Positions 18,621-27,070 of a stretch of 64,000 nucleotides of DNA are shown in pieces. Source of the stretch: Chitinophagales bacterium. Its GTDB lineage: Bacteria; Bacteroidota; Bacteroidia; Chitinophagales; Chitinophagaceae. The translations under genes and the position numbers were made by a program. The DNA lies in assembly GCA_017303855.1 (NCBI GenBank), contig JAFLBL010000004.1, positions 62,001-126,000 on the forward strand, in the 5' to 3' direction. How positions within the stretch are numbered: the stretch's first letter is position 1; each line of letters opens with the position of its first letter. The notes below the pieces were generated by a model. It had not been told where the DNA came from. It worked only from the letters and a program-made list of their open reading frames with translations, and ran no database searches.

Positions 18621-18655
18621 TTCAATGTTCAATGCTCAGTTTTCAATGTTCATTG
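18621..18655. repeat. Heptanucleotide tandem repeat, 5 units
   Basis: TTCAATG, TTCAATG, CTCAGTT, TTCAATG, TTCATTG. The last unit overlaps the 3' end of the ATP-grasp gene and supplies its stop codon (18650-18652). Confidence 0.7.
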
Positions 18656-20095
18656 GAGCACCCAGGTGTCTTTACTCCCTCCTCCCTGCGATGAATTCAC
18701 CACCAGCGACCCTTCCTTCAACGCCACCCTCGTGAGTCCGCCGGGTACAATATCAATGCCCTCGGGCCCGTACAGGGCAAAGGGGCGAAGGTCAACGCGA
18801 CGGGGCTGCAATACTCCATTGATATAACAGGGCGCAGAAGATAAACTGATAATCGGCTGGGCGATATAACTGCGCGGATCTTCTTCCACGGCCCGTTTAA
18901 ACTCTTCCATTTGTTTTTCCGATGCCGCACTGCCGATCAGCATGCCATAGCCTCCGGATTCATTGGTTTTTTTGATCACCATCCGGTTCATGTTTTCAAA
19001 AACCAGCTTCCGGTTCTCCGGATTTTCCAGCTGATATGTCGGTACGTTTTTCAGAATAGGTTCTTCGTTCAGGTAGTACCGGATCATAGCGGGTACATAG
19101 GAATATACCGCTTTATCATCGGCTACGCCATTGCCCATTGCATTCACAATGGCTACATTGCCGGTACGGTAAGCGCCGTAAATACCGGGAACGCCCAGCA
19201 TGCTGTCCGGCCGGAATACAAGCGGATCTATAAATTCATCATCCACGCGACGGTATATCACATCCACCTGTTTTAACCCGCTGGTGGTTTTCATATATAC
19301 TTTGTGATTGTCTACCAGCAGATCACTGCCTTCCACCAATTCAATTCCCATCATCCTCGCCAGGGTGGTATGTTCGAAGTAGGCGGAATTATACATGCCG
19401 GGTGTAAGCAGCACTACAGTGGGATCGCTTTTCTGCCGGTTGGCCACCGATACCAGGTTTTTTAATAATAAATCAGGATAATCTTTTACCGACCGGACTT
19501 TATTCCTGGGTAATAGATCCGGGAAAATGCGGTAGGTGATACTGCGGTTCTCCAGCATATACGATACACCGGAAGGTGTACGCAGGTTGTCTTCCAGTAC
19601 ATAATAAGTGCCGTCGTGATCACGGATCAGATCGATGCCGGAGATATGCGTATAAATGTCAAACGGCACATTTACATTCACCATCTGCCGGATAAAGTTG
19701 GGGCAGGAATAAATCAGTTTGGCGGGTACTATGCCATCCTTGATAATAAACTGCTGGTGATAGATGTCTTTCAGGAAAATATTCAGCGCTTTCAGCCGCT
19801 GTTTAATGCCGGCTTCAATATGTTCCCAATCCACCGCTTCCACGATACGGGGTATGATGTCGAAAGGAAATATTTTCTCAATGCCTTCACCGCTGCTATA
19901 GACCGTAAACGTGATGCCCTGGCTCATAAAGAGTTTTTTGGCCAGTTCATCCTTGTGGGTCATTTCATCCGCGGACAGCGATTCAATGGCAGACACCATG
20001 TTCCGGTAAGCGGGACGTATGCCTTCGCGGCCAAACATCTCATCCCATACACGATCATCAATACCATACTTTGACAGAAGGGTATGCGCTTCCAT
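18650..20095 (-). CDS. Circularly permuted type 2 ATP-grasp protein
   Basis: A 481-residue cytoplasmic protein of the DUF404/DUF407 family, whose ATP-grasp fold is circularly permuted. Family blocks seen are DMTHKDELAKK-like helices near 45, the DLIRDHDGTYYVLEDNLRTP region near 150-175, PSGVSYMLENR, and a C-terminal INGVLQPRRVDLRPFALYG block. Such proteins are predicted to ligate a carboxylate to an amine at the cost of ATP. First gene of the trio with alpha-E and transglutaminase proteins. The stop codon comes from a 7-bp repeat, so the last residues (WVLQ) may be a recent boundary. Confidence 0.88.
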   Translation of the reverse strand: MEAHTLLSKYGIDDRVWDEMFGREGIRPAYRNMVSAIESLSADEMTHKDELAKKLFMSQGITFTVYSSGEGIEKIFPFDIIPRIVEAVDWEHIEAGIKQRLKALNIFLKDIYHQQFIIKDGIVPAKLIYSCPNFIRQMVNVNVPFDIYTHISGIDLIRDHDGTYYVLEDNLRTPSGVSYMLENRSITYRIFPDLLPRNKVRSVKDYPDLLLKNLVSVANRQKSDPTVVLLTPGMYNSAYFEHTTLARMMGIELVEGSDLLVDNHKVYMKTTSGLKQVDVIYRRVDDEFIDPLVFRPDSMLGVPGIYGAYRTGNVAIVNAMGNGVADDKAVYSYVPAMIRYYLNEEPILKNVPTYQLENPENRKLVFENMNRMVIKKTNESGGYGMLIGSAASEKQMEEFKRAVEEDPRSYIAQPIISLSSAPCYINGVLQPRRVDLRPFALYGPEGIDIVPGGLTRVALKEGSLVVNSSQGGGSKDTWVLQ

Positions 20096-20243
20096 GCGTA
20101 AATTTTTTTACGAAAAAATAAAATGTATTGTCTGAGTGGAGGGAATCGTAAGCGGGTGCAACCTCACGGCAGCAACAAGCGAAAGATACGCAGATTGCGG
20201 GTATTAAACAATTAATACGGCCGGATTATCGGGGTCTGTATTG

Positions 20244-20279
20244 GAAAAAAGAATAAATGCCGGCAGCGGTAACCGCCGG
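20244..20279 (-). terminator. Intrinsic terminator of the B12-binding protein gene
   Basis: On the minus strand a GC-rich hairpin (20279-20260: CCGGCGGT, ACCGC and CCGG arms) is followed by CATTTATTCTTTTTT. It is 20 bp past the stop codon at 20300. Confidence 0.6.
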
Positions 20280-20299
20280 AAAAAATGTAGGTTGCAGGA

Positions 20300-20707
20300 T
20301 CAGAATGTCCGGTGTTCTTTTACCCAGTCTGAAATATAGTCTGCTATTTCATGGGTATTGGTACCCGGATGGAAAAGCCGGCCAACGCCGAGTTTATTGA
20401 GTTCACTGATGTCCTCGTCGGGAATAATGCCGCCGCCGGTAAGCAGTACATCATTCATCTCTTTTTCCTTCATCAGGTGGATTACTTTGGGGAACACGGT
20501 ATTGTGGGCGCCGGAAAGAATACTGATACCGATGGCATCCACGTCTTCCTGCAGGGCTGCATTGACCACCATCTCCGGTGTTTGACGAAGACCGGTATAG
20601 ATTACTTCCATGCCTGCATCCCGCAGGGCAGTGGCAATTACTTTGGCGCCGCGGTCATGTCCGTCCAGTCCTACCTTGGCTACCAGTACGCGTATGGGTC
20701 TGTTCAT
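20300..20707 (-). CDS. Stand-alone cobalamin-binding protein (methylmalonyl-CoA mutase C-terminal type)
   Basis: A 135-residue protein that is all B12-binding domain. It has DGHDRG (D15, H17, G20), in which the histidine becomes the lower axial ligand of cobalamin, then the SILSGAH loop and the GGGIIPDED motif that cradle the nucleotide tail. It resembles the C-terminal domain of methylmalonyl-CoA mutase and the small subunit of split acyl-CoA mutases. No catalytic partner is adjacent, so the partner must be elsewhere in the genome. A -7 box lies four bases before its ATG. Confidence 0.88.
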   Translation of the reverse strand: MNRPIRVLVAKVGLDGHDRGAKVIATALRDAGMEVIYTGLRQTPEMVVNAALQEDVDAIGISILSGAHNTVFPKVIHLMKEKEMNDVLLTGGGIIPDEDISELNKLGVGRLFHPGTNTHEIADYISDWVKEHRTF

Positions 20708-20711
20708 CTGG

Positions 20712-20719
20712 CAAAATTT
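20712..20719 (-). promoter_or_regulatory. -7 box of the B12 protein gene, leaderless type
   Basis: AAATTTTG on the minus strand fits the relaxed nAnnTTTG box and lies four bases before the ATG at 20707, so transcription would start at or next to the start codon. Confidence 0.45.
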
Positions 20720-20767
20720 CAGGATACAAAATTAGGTTGTTTCTGCTACCGGTACGTAAATTACAGG

Positions 20768-21757
20768 ATGCAATACAGGAATTTTGGAAATACAGAGCTG
20801 CGGGTCAGCGAGATTGGCTTTGGTGCCTGGGCTATCGGTGGCGGTGCCATGATTGGCAACACGGCTATCGGCTGGGGCGATGTGGATGACCGGGTATCGG
20901 AAAAAGCAATCCTGGCCGCAACCGAAGCGGGTATTAATTTTTTTGATACAGCGGATATCTACGGACTGGGTCACTCAGAATCCATACTGGGGAAGACGAT
21001 CGGCGCTGATAAAAACATACTCATTGCCAGTAAAGTGGGGAATGTGGCCAGAAACGAACAGTTTACAGTGGATTATTCAGCCGCGTATATCATAGAAGCC
21101 TGTGAACAATCGCTCCGGCGGCTGAAAAGAGACAGTATTGACTTTTATCAGCTGCATACGGCCCGGCTTACGCATTTGCAACAGGGCGATTGTATCGACG
21201 CCATGCGGCAATTGCAACAGGCCGGTAAGATCCGCTACTGGGGACTGTCCCTGAATACTTTTGAGCCAATGGCGGAAGCGGATTACCTGATGGATCAGTC
21301 ACTGGGCAACGGATTTCAGCTGGTACTAAACCTGATCAATCAGCGGAGTCTGCCCTTACTGAAAAAAGCCGGGGAAAAAGGGTACGGTATCATTGCCCGT
21401 ATGCCGTTGCAGTTTGGTTTGCTTACCGGCAAGTTTGATAAAGTACAGTCCTTTGCGGATAATGATCACCGTAAGAACCGGCTGGTGCCGTCTATCGTGG
21501 AAGCCTGCGCGGAAGCACTGGTTCCCGTATGGGCGCTTTGTGAAAAATACGGGTGCAGTAAGACGCAACTGGCACTGAGTTACCTGCTCAGTTACCCGGA
21601 AGTATCAGTGATTATCCCGGGGATACGCACGGCGGAACAGGTACGGGGAAATACGGAAGGACTGTTTCAGCTGGATGCGGACGACCTGTCCCTGATTGAA
21701 TCACTGGGCAACGGCTCCTTTGTACCGCTGATGCAGCTGATACGGCAACAGGGATGA
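20768..21757 (+). CDS. Aldo/keto reductase
   Basis: A 329-residue NADPH-dependent oxidoreductase of the aldo/keto reductase superfamily ((beta/alpha)8 barrel). The frame is open far upstream (to 20351), but that part is antisense to the B12 protein. The ATG at 20768 gives the standard start MQYRNFGNTELRVSEIGFGA. Tetrad residues are visible: Asp and Tyr in FFDTADIYGLGHSE, Lys in ILIASKVG, His in YQLHTA. C-terminal VSVIIPGIRTAEQV is the cofactor-binding region. Substrate unknown; it resembles the YajO/L-glyceraldehyde-3-phosphate reductase branch. Confidence 0.88.
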   Translation: MQYRNFGNTELRVSEIGFGAWAIGGGAMIGNTAIGWGDVDDRVSEKAILAATEAGINFFDTADIYGLGHSESILGKTIGADKNILIASKVGNVARNEQFTVDYSAAYIIEACEQSLRRLKRDSIDFYQLHTARLTHLQQGDCIDAMRQLQQAGKIRYWGLSLNTFEPMAEADYLMDQSLGNGFQLVLNLINQRSLPLLKKAGEKGYGIIARMPLQFGLLTGKFDKVQSFADNDHRKNRLVPSIVEACAEALVPVWALCEKYGCSKTQLALSYLLSYPEVSVIIPGIRTAEQVRGNTEGLFQLDADDLSLIESLGNGSFVPLMQLIRQQG

Positions 21758-21767
21758 GTAAACGCAG

Positions 21768-23294
21768 TTAATCCTGCAATAACTTCATCGCCGTTTCAAT
21801 CCGTTGCAGGGTTTCCGCTTTGCCCAGGAGGGCTGCGATATCAAATACACCGGGACCATATTTACCACCTACCAGCATGATCCGGAAGGGGAGCATCAGT
21901 TCTCCGGGCTTGAGCTCATTCACTGCTGCAATTTCTTTAAAATTATTTTCCAGCGTGTGTGCGTCCCAGTCAGTGGCCAGTTCATAATTCCGTATCAGTT
22001 CGGTAAAGAAAAGCTTCTTCGCCTCATTCCACTTGGGTTTTACTGCCGCAGTATCGATCGTCTCAGGTGTTTTGAAAAAGAATGAAGACTGTTGTACGAA
22101 ATCAGTAAGCAGTGTACATCTCTCCTTTACTAACTCAATGACTTTCCGGAGTGTTTCTCGGGAAGGGACTTCAAGCCCATTTTCTTTCAACAGATTCCCG
22201 ACTCCCGGCTCCAGACTCCCGACTCCTGACTGTTTGATCCATTCATGATTGAACCATTTCGCTTTCTCATAATCAAATTTCGCCCCGGCACTGTGTACTC
22301 TTTCCATGGAGAATTTTTCCACCAGTTCTTCCAGTGAATAAATTTCCTGTTCGGTCCCTTCATTCCAGCCCAGGAGGGCCAGCAGGTTGATAAAGGCTTC
22401 CGGTAAAAATCCTTTTTCCTTAAAGCCTTCTGTCAGTTCACCTGTTTTCGGATCGGTCCAGTTCATTGCAAAAACGGGGAAGCCGTATTTGGCGCCATCG
22501 CGTTTGCTGAGTTTGCCATTGGGACCGAGTATCAGCGGGAAATGCGCCCATTGCGGCATCTGGTCAATACCAAAGAGGTACTTCCATAAGAGGATATGCA
22601 CCGGTGCGGATGGCAGCCATTCTTCTCCGCGGAATGCATGGGAAATTTCCATTGCCTTATCATCCACTACCACAGCCAGGTGATAGGTAGGCATGCCGTC
22701 GGCTTTCAGTAATACTTTATCATCCACTGTTCCGGTTTCAAAACGAACTTCACCCCGGATCATATCAGTAAAAGAAACGGTTTCGTTTTCCGGCATTTTA
22801 ATCCGGATCACATGGCGGGTACCTGCGGCCAGCAGCTGGCTGGTTTCCTCAGCAGACAGCGTCAGTGAGTTCCGCATTTTTAGCCGGATGGTATGATCGT
22901 ATTGAGGAGAAGGGTTCTCCGTTGTTTTGAAATCCTGCCGCATTTTTTCCAGTTCTTCAGGCGTATCGAATGCATAGTAGGCCTGGCCTGCAAGCACCAG
23001 TTGTTCGGCATATTGACGGTATGAAGCTTTGCGTTCGCTCTGTCGGTAAGGGCCAAAGTTTCCACCGTGCTGCACACTTTCATCCGGTTCCAGTCCGCAC
23101 CATTTCAGGGTATTGAAAATATACTCTTCGGCACCGGCTACGTAGCGGGTCTGATCAGTGTCTTCGATACGGACCAGGAAGTCGCCGCCATGTTTTCTGG
23201 CAAATAAATAATTATATAAAACGGTGCGCACGCCACCCAGGTGCAGACCACCGGTGGGACTTGGTGCAAAACGGACACGAACTCGTTTACTCAT
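21768..23294 (-). CDS. gltX: Glutamyl-tRNA synthetase, with a repeat-derived insert
   Basis: A 508-residue class I aminoacyl-tRNA synthetase that charges tRNA-Glu. The HIGH-type motif is in FAPSPTGGLHLGG near the N-terminus and the KMSKS-type motif is KLSKRDG (about 260). The start at 23294 (MSKRVRVRF) is chosen over 23333 because a perfect -7 box lies just upstream of it. In the helical part after the catalytic domain, about 14 residues (SGVGSLEPGVGNLL) are encoded by a 7-bp tandem repeat (22193-22231). This looks like an in-frame insertion that kept the enzyme functional. It converges with the aldo/keto reductase gene, 10 bp apart. Confidence 0.95.
   Translation of the reverse strand: MSKRVRVRFAPSPTGGLHLGGVRTVLYNYLFARKHGGDFLVRIEDTDQTRYVAGAEEYIFNTLKWCGLEPDESVQHGGNFGPYRQSERKASYRQYAEQLVLAGQAYYAFDTPEELEKMRQDFKTTENPSPQYDHTIRLKMRNSLTLSAEETSQLLAAGTRHVIRIKMPENETVSFTDMIRGEVRFETGTVDDKVLLKADGMPTYHLAVVVDDKAMEISHAFRGEEWLPSAPVHILLWKYLFGIDQMPQWAHFPLILGPNGKLSKRDGAKYGFPVFAMNWTDPKTGELTEGFKEKGFLPEAFINLLALLGWNEGTEQEIYSLEELVEKFSMERVHSAGAKFDYEKAKWFNHEWIKQSGVGSLEPGVGNLLKENGLEVPSRETLRKVIELVKERCTLLTDFVQQSSFFFKTPETIDTAAVKPKWNEAKKLFFTELIRNYELATDWDAHTLENNFKEIAAVNELKPGELMLPFRIMLVGGKYGPGVFDIAALLGKAETLQRIETAMKLLQD
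22193..22231. repeat. Heptanucleotide repeat inside gltX, 5.5 units
   Basis: GATTCCC, GACTCCC, GGCTCCA, GACTCCC, GACTCCT, GACT on the plus strand. 39 bp keep the gltX frame and add about 13 residues. Confidence 0.8.
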
Positions 23295-23300
23295 AGGCTG

Positions 23301-23308
23301 CAAAGATA
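23301..23308 (-). promoter_or_regulatory. -7 box of gltX
   Basis: TATCTTTG on the minus strand is a perfect TAnnTTTG box six bases before the gltX ATG at 23294, implying a very short or absent leader. A TTG 22 bp upstream (23333-23331) may be the -33 element. Confidence 0.55.
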
Positions 23309-23332
23309 GAAACAGCGGCGGCAAAGCCTGCA

Positions 23333-24049
23333 ATGAATTTAATTAATCATAGTTTTGAGGATTATCCGATGCAAACGCAACATGTACATAGCGGGGAAGG
23401 CGTAGCACCCACGCAACGCAAGGGATGGAAACGGCCTTATCCGGTCAAAACACCCTGGTGGTTTAAGTCGCTTTATCCGAAACGGATCTGGCATCTCGAT
23501 CGGGGCGAGCAGAAAATCTATCTCAGTTTTGATGATGGTCCGCATCCGGTGGCAACCCCGTTTGTACTGGATATTTTAAAACAGTACAATGCCCGGGCTA
23601 CGTTCTTTTGTATCGGGAAAAATGTAGAAGCCTATCCCGCCATTTATAACCGGATTATCTCCGAGGGACATGCGGTGGGGAATCACACACAAGATCATCT
23701 CAATGGCTGGAAAACAGAAACAAGTACCTATCTGGACAATGTGGCGAAGGCTGGTAAACTTATTCAGTCCGCCTTATTCCGTCCGCCGTATGGCCGGCTC
23801 CGGTCAGTTCAGGCCCGTCAATTATCCCGCTACCGGATTATTATGTGGGATGTGTTGAGCGGGGATTTTGATCCGTCGGTCAGTCCTGCCTGTTGTGCGG
23901 AGAATGTGTTGAAACATACAAACAATGGTTCCATTGTAGTATTCCATGATAGTCAGAAAGCCTGGGAAAAAATGAAATTTGCGTTACCTCTTGTAATTGA
24001 GCACTTTAGCAAGGCAGGATATGGGTTTTCGGTTATCCCCGGGGGGTAA
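23333..24049 (+). CDS. Polysaccharide deacetylase family protein (NodB domain)
   Basis: A 238-residue carbohydrate esterase family 4 protein, expected to remove N-acetyl groups from peptidoglycan or a chitin-like polymer. All five motifs are visible: SFDDGP (metal-binding and catalytic Asp), HTQDH of the HxxxH motif in GNHTQDH, RPPYG, DVLSGDFD and VFHD. There is no clear signal peptide; a short hydrophobic stretch is missing, so the site of action is uncertain. The start may be 23333 or the in-frame ATG at 23369. Divergent from gltX. Confidence 0.85.
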   Translation: MNLINHSFEDYPMQTQHVHSGEGVAPTQRKGWKRPYPVKTPWWFKSLYPKRIWHLDRGEQKIYLSFDDGPHPVATPFVLDILKQYNARATFFCIGKNVEAYPAIYNRIISEGHAVGNHTQDHLNGWKTETSTYLDNVAKAGKLIQSALFRPPYGRLRSVQARQLSRYRIIMWDVLSGDFDPSVSPACCAENVLKHTNNGSIVVFHDSQKAWEKMKFALPLVIEHFSKAGYGFSVIPGG

Positions 24050-24078
24050 AAAAGCAGTGTCTTTACTATAAAAAGTTA

Positions 24079-24108
24079 GGGCCTGGGTAGAAACCCTGGC
24101 CCGTTTTT
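24079..24108 (+). terminator. Intrinsic terminator of the deacetylase gene
   Basis: GGGCCTGGGT (24079-24088), loop AGAA, ACCCTGGCCC (24093-24102), then GTTTTT: a 10-bp stem with one mismatch and a T-run, 30 bp after the stop codon. Confidence 0.85.
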
Positions 24109-24155
24109 AATCCGTACCCTATGAAAACTGGTTTAAAGGTATAATAATTTTTTTA

Positions 24156-25058
24156 TTACGGCAAAGTAATTTGGTGAGAAACTCCATTAATTGTGATTAC
24201 CGCCAGGTTATCGCACTGCCCGTTTCCGAAGTTCAGCACCGCCTGCCAGGTGTTATTAGTCGTTGTATTTAAGCGTACAGTCTTTACTGTTCCGCGGGCA
24301 ATCCAGCGGCAGTTAAATCTTTTCATCAGGGGTTCCACAATTATAGAGTTGAAACCCACAAGCAGGTTGCCTCTTTTTACCTGGCCGCTGCTGGCGCCTT
24401 CAATTTTAAAAATATCATCCATTGGCAGAACGGTAAGCAGTCCTTCCACCTGGCTGATTGTTTTTTCGCTGGTCCAGGCAATGAAATTACCATTGGGTTT
24501 GGTGAGTTTACCCTGCAGAACAACAACACGGAATTTGCGGTCAACCGGTGCCGTTCCAGGTGTAACAGCGGTGCTTATATTGGTGATTTTGTGGGTGCCT
24601 TGTACATGCACACTATCCACATAAAAGCCATCAAATGTGGTAACGGCGATGGCACCGGGTACCAGCAACCGGTTTGTATATTCGGTGATTACTTTTCCTT
24701 TGCGGAAATGGCCGTCAGGACCTACGCAACCGTTAGTACCGAAGTCCATCAGCACGCGAACGGGAAATAAGTCGGGGGCATTGGGGCGGGTAATGGTAAC
24801 GGTTGGGCAGACATTCGGCCGGCCAAAAACGCCGGTACCGCCGAGGCCCACTTCGTCATTTACACCCATGGCATCGTCAAATGTGCCGTTGAAAATTGTT
24901 TCCGCTTCAGACTCAGACTCGCTTGATACTAAGGAAGCTTCTTCTTCCTGGGCATCCTGGGCGGATTGACTTTTCTCTTTCTGACAGGAGCTGAACAGCA
25001 TGGAGCTGAACAGGAATGCGAAAGAAAGGGAGGCAAGGGTGAAAAACCTGAATTTCAT
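24156..25058 (-). CDS. Hypothetical lipoprotein
   Basis: A 300-residue exported protein. The signal peptide ends in a lipobox (MLFSSCQ, cysteine near residue 25), followed by a Ser/Glu-rich linker (about 26-55, including SSESESEAE) and a beta-rich domain (about 80-300) with four cysteines that could form disulfides (for example NVCPTV, TNGCVGPDG, FNCRW, GQCDN). No known enzyme motif. Similar lipoproteins are common in Chitinophagaceae, but no function can be given. Confidence 0.75.
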   Translation of the reverse strand: MKFRFFTLASLSFAFLFSSMLFSSCQKEKSQSAQDAQEEEASLVSSESESEAETIFNGTFDDAMGVNDEVGLGGTGVFGRPNVCPTVTITRPNAPDLFPVRVLMDFGTNGCVGPDGHFRKGKVITEYTNRLLVPGAIAVTTFDGFYVDSVHVQGTHKITNISTAVTPGTAPVDRKFRVVVLQGKLTKPNGNFIAWTSEKTISQVEGLLTVLPMDDIFKIEGASSGQVKRGNLLVGFNSIIVEPLMKRFNCRWIARGTVKTVRLNTTTNNTWQAVLNFGNGQCDNLAVITINGVSHQITLP

Positions 25059-25155
25059 ATGCGTTGTTTGATTTGGGTTGACAAGTTAAACGAACTTAGC
25101 TCTTCTAAGATTGACTTCCATCCCAAAAGTTTAAAGGAATCTTAAAGTTTTTCCG

Positions 25156-25163
25156 CAGTTTTG
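25156..25163 (+). promoter_or_regulatory. Candidate -7 box of the tatD-family gene
   Basis: CAGTTTTG fits nAnnTTTG and lies 20 bases before the ATG at 25184. Weak on its own. Confidence 0.35.
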
Positions 25164-25183
25164 GGTTTTGAATCCCCGGAGCT

Positions 25184-25957
25184 ATGACACTGACAGATAC
25201 ACATGCCCATATTTACCTCCCCGAATTTGCAGAGGAGCGGACGGAAATGCTGAAACGCGCTGAAAAGGAAGGAGTTACAAAAATTTATTTACCCGCCATT
25301 GACGCCGAAAATCATGCGGACCTGCTGGCGCTGGCCACTGCCTTTCCTGCCCTTTGCAAACCTATGATGGGGCTCCATCCCTGTTATGTAAAAGAGAATT
25401 ACCGGGAGGAGCTGGATATTGCCCGCGCCTTCCTCGAAAAAGGCGGTATGGCCGCCGTGGGGGAGATCGGGCTTGACTTTTACTGGGACAAGACATTTAC
25501 GGAACAACAGTACCTCGCATTTGAGGAGCAGATCCGCTGGGCCCTTGAATTTAATTTACCCATTGCCATCCATTCCCGGAATTCGACAGACGAATGTATC
25601 GACGTGGTTCGCCGGCATCAGCAGGGGAAACTGAAAGGGGTATTTCATTGTTTTTCCGGAAATGCGGAACAGGCAAAGCAGATCATGGATCTCGGCTTTT
25701 ACCTTGGTATCGGCGGCGTAGTTACATTTAAAAACGGCGGGCTCGACAAAGTATTTGATCAGACCAGCCTTGAAAAAGTAGTACTCGAAACCGATGCACC
25801 TTACCTGGCCCCCGTTCCCTTCCGGGGCAAGCGCAATGAACCATCCTACCTGAAATACGTGGTAGAGAAACTTGCCTTACTGAAAAACTGTTCAGTGGAA
25901 GAAGTGGCGGAGATAACGGAGAGGAATGTGCGGGAATTGTTTGGGGAGGGTGAGTGA
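25184..25957 (+). CDS. TatD-family metal-dependent hydrolase/DNase
   Basis: A 257-residue cytoplasmic hydrolase of the TatD/YcfH family (TIM barrel, two metals). Ligand motifs are visible: DTHAHIY at the start (HxH), the GEIGLDFYWD block with the bridging Glu, PIAIHSRN, GVFHCFSGN and ETDAPYLAP. TatD proteins act as 3'-5' exonucleases in repair or RNA quality control; YcfH is a close relative of unknown substrate. Single gene, upstream of the tRNA on the opposite strand. Confidence 0.92.
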   Translation: MTLTDTHAHIYLPEFAEERTEMLKRAEKEGVTKIYLPAIDAENHADLLALATAFPALCKPMMGLHPCYVKENYREELDIARAFLEKGGMAAVGEIGLDFYWDKTFTEQQYLAFEEQIRWALEFNLPIAIHSRNSTDECIDVVRRHQQGKLKGVFHCFSGNAEQAKQIMDLGFYLGIGGVVTFKNGGLDKVFDQTSLEKVVLETDAPYLAPVPFRGKRNEPSYLKYVVEKLALLKNCSVEEVAEITERNVRELFGEGE

Positions 25958-26025
25958 ATGCGAAATATTCAACGATTATGAATAGTCGTTTCTGATTTGA
26001 TAATACCTTGAAACATTCAGGAATG

Positions 26026-26058
26026 AAAAAGCCCTCCTAAGCTAAAGCTTCGGAGGGC
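26026..26058 (-). terminator. Second copy of the tRNA-Ser terminator
   Basis: GCCCTCC (26031-26037) and GGAGGGC (26052-26058) with an inner AGCTAAAGCT region, followed on the minus strand by TTTTT. It is a near-identical direct copy of the hairpin 95 bp closer to the tRNA. Confidence 0.75.
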
Positions 26059-26120
26059 AATAACGGACTGTGTCCGCCGTAGCCTATATGAGAATTTGAT
26101 GAGAAAACAGGTGTAAAATG

Positions 26121-26153
26121 AAAAAGCCCTCCTACGCTAAAGCTTCGGAGGGC
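26121..26153 (-). terminator. Intrinsic terminator after tRNA-Ser
   Basis: On the minus strand GCCCTCC (26153-26147) and GGAGGGC (26132-26126) close a 14-base loop, then TTTTT (26125-26121). It begins 6 bp after the tRNA. Confidence 0.85.
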
Positions 26154-26159
26154 GGAGGC

Positions 26160-26246
26160 GGAGACCGAGGGATTCGAACCCTCGATACCCTTTAGGGGTA
26201 TACACACTTTCCAGGCGTGCCTCTTCAACCACTCGAGCAGGTCTCC
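26160..26246 (-). tRNA. tRNA-Ser (anticodon GGA)
   Basis: An 87-base minus-strand gene that folds as a class II tRNA: acceptor GGAGACC/GGTCTCC, D arm with CTC/GAG, anticodon stem CACGC/GTGTG around CTGGAAA (anticodon GGA, for codons UCC and UCU), a long variable arm (TACCC/GGGTA) and T arm GAGGG-TTCGAAT-CCCTC. The base after the acceptor is G and CCA is not encoded. Two terminators follow. Confidence 0.97.
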
Positions 26247-26285
26247 ATCTGGTTCAAAAGGGATGCAAAAATAAGGGATTTCAGG

Positions 26286-26741
26286 TTACCAGTTGCCTGA
26301 CTGGTTGGTATTTAATCTTTCTGAAAAGTCTTCAGGCTGGTTTTCCTTCCACAATGGGTCAAATTTCACAAACCAGGAAATCCAGAGACTCCGGCTGAGC
26401 CGCATCAGCAGCGGTTGCAGCATGAATAAAAACAAGGCATTGGCCAGCAGCCAGTACAACAGATGCATTTCCGTGGCAATGCCGATCAGTACCCACCAGG
26501 CTACAAAAGTGCTTACACTCAGGGCTACAGTCAGGGCATAACTGACATAACTGGTTCCATAATAAAAACCGACTTCCAGTTCAGTAATCTGCCCGCAAAC
26601 CGGACAGTGCTTGTTCATTTCAAGGTTTTTTTTAAGCCCGATGGATAGCGGATTTTTGAACAGTTTTCCTTCCCGGCAACGGGGACAGCGGCAATTGAGC
26701 GAAGAAGCGAGATAGCCGCGATGCGATGTTGGTGATGACAT
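26286..26741 (-). CDS. DUF983 membrane protein
   Basis: A 151-residue protein with an N-terminal zinc-ribbon-like part (CRCPRCREGKLF and CPVCGQ, two CxxC pairs) and two transmembrane segments, the DUF983 layout. Function is unknown. The start at 26741 (MSSPTSHRG) is chosen because it follows the thioredoxin stop codon by two bases; the longer frame would lie inside the thioredoxin gene. Last gene of a four-gene operon controlled by the Crp-type site at 27544. Confidence 0.82.
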   Translation of the reverse strand: MSSPTSHRGYLASSLNCRCPRCREGKLFKNPLSIGLKKNLEMNKHCPVCGQITELEVGFYYGTSYVSYALTVALSVSTFVAWWVLIGIATEMHLLYWLLANALFLFMLQPLLMRLSRSLWISWFVKFDPLWKENQPEDFSERLNTNQSGNW

Positions 26742-26743
26742 GT

Positions 26744-27070
26744 TTATTCGTTGGTTGTGTATTGCGCAATGATCTTTTCCAGTTGTGCGGCCTGTAAAAC
26801 GCCGGATTGTCTCCATACTTGTTTCCCCTGCTGAAACAACAGGAGGGTGGGTACACTCTGCACATTATAGGCCTGGGCCGCCGCCGGACTCTGGTCTATA
26901 TCAATTTTGATAATCCGGACTTTATCGCCCATCCGCTGGTGCAATTGCTCCAGTATTGGTTTCATCATCTTACAGGGACCGCACCAGGTGGCGGTGAAGT
27001 CCACCAGTACCGGTGTATTGCCCCGGATGAGTTCTCCAAAGCTTTCTTTCCTGTTACTGTTTGTCTGCAT
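26744..27070 (-). CDS. Thioredoxin
   Basis: A 108-residue thioredoxin with the classical W29-C30-G-P-C33 active site and the cis-proline in SVPTLLLF. The start at 27070 (MQTNSNRKESF) is preferred; it overlaps the end of the preceding small membrane protein gene by 17 bp. It reduces disulfides or persulfides in the cytoplasm. Its place in the sulfur island suggests it accepts sulfane sulfur from rhodaneses, which is an inference. Confidence 0.9.
   Translation of the reverse strand: MQTNSNRKESFGELIRGNTPVLVDFTATWCGPCKMMKPILEQLHQRMGDKVRIIKIDIDQSPAAAQAYNVQSVPTLLLFQQGKQVWRQSGVLQAAQLEKIIAQYTTNE

Noticed and set aside
20351..20767. 139 extra codons upstream of the aldo/keto reductase
   Set aside because: They are antisense to the B12-binding protein and its promoter; the family start MQYRNFGNTEL is at 20768.
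26026..26246. tRNA-linked integrative element
   Set aside because: No integrase, no repeat of the tRNA 3' end and no change in gene type on either side.
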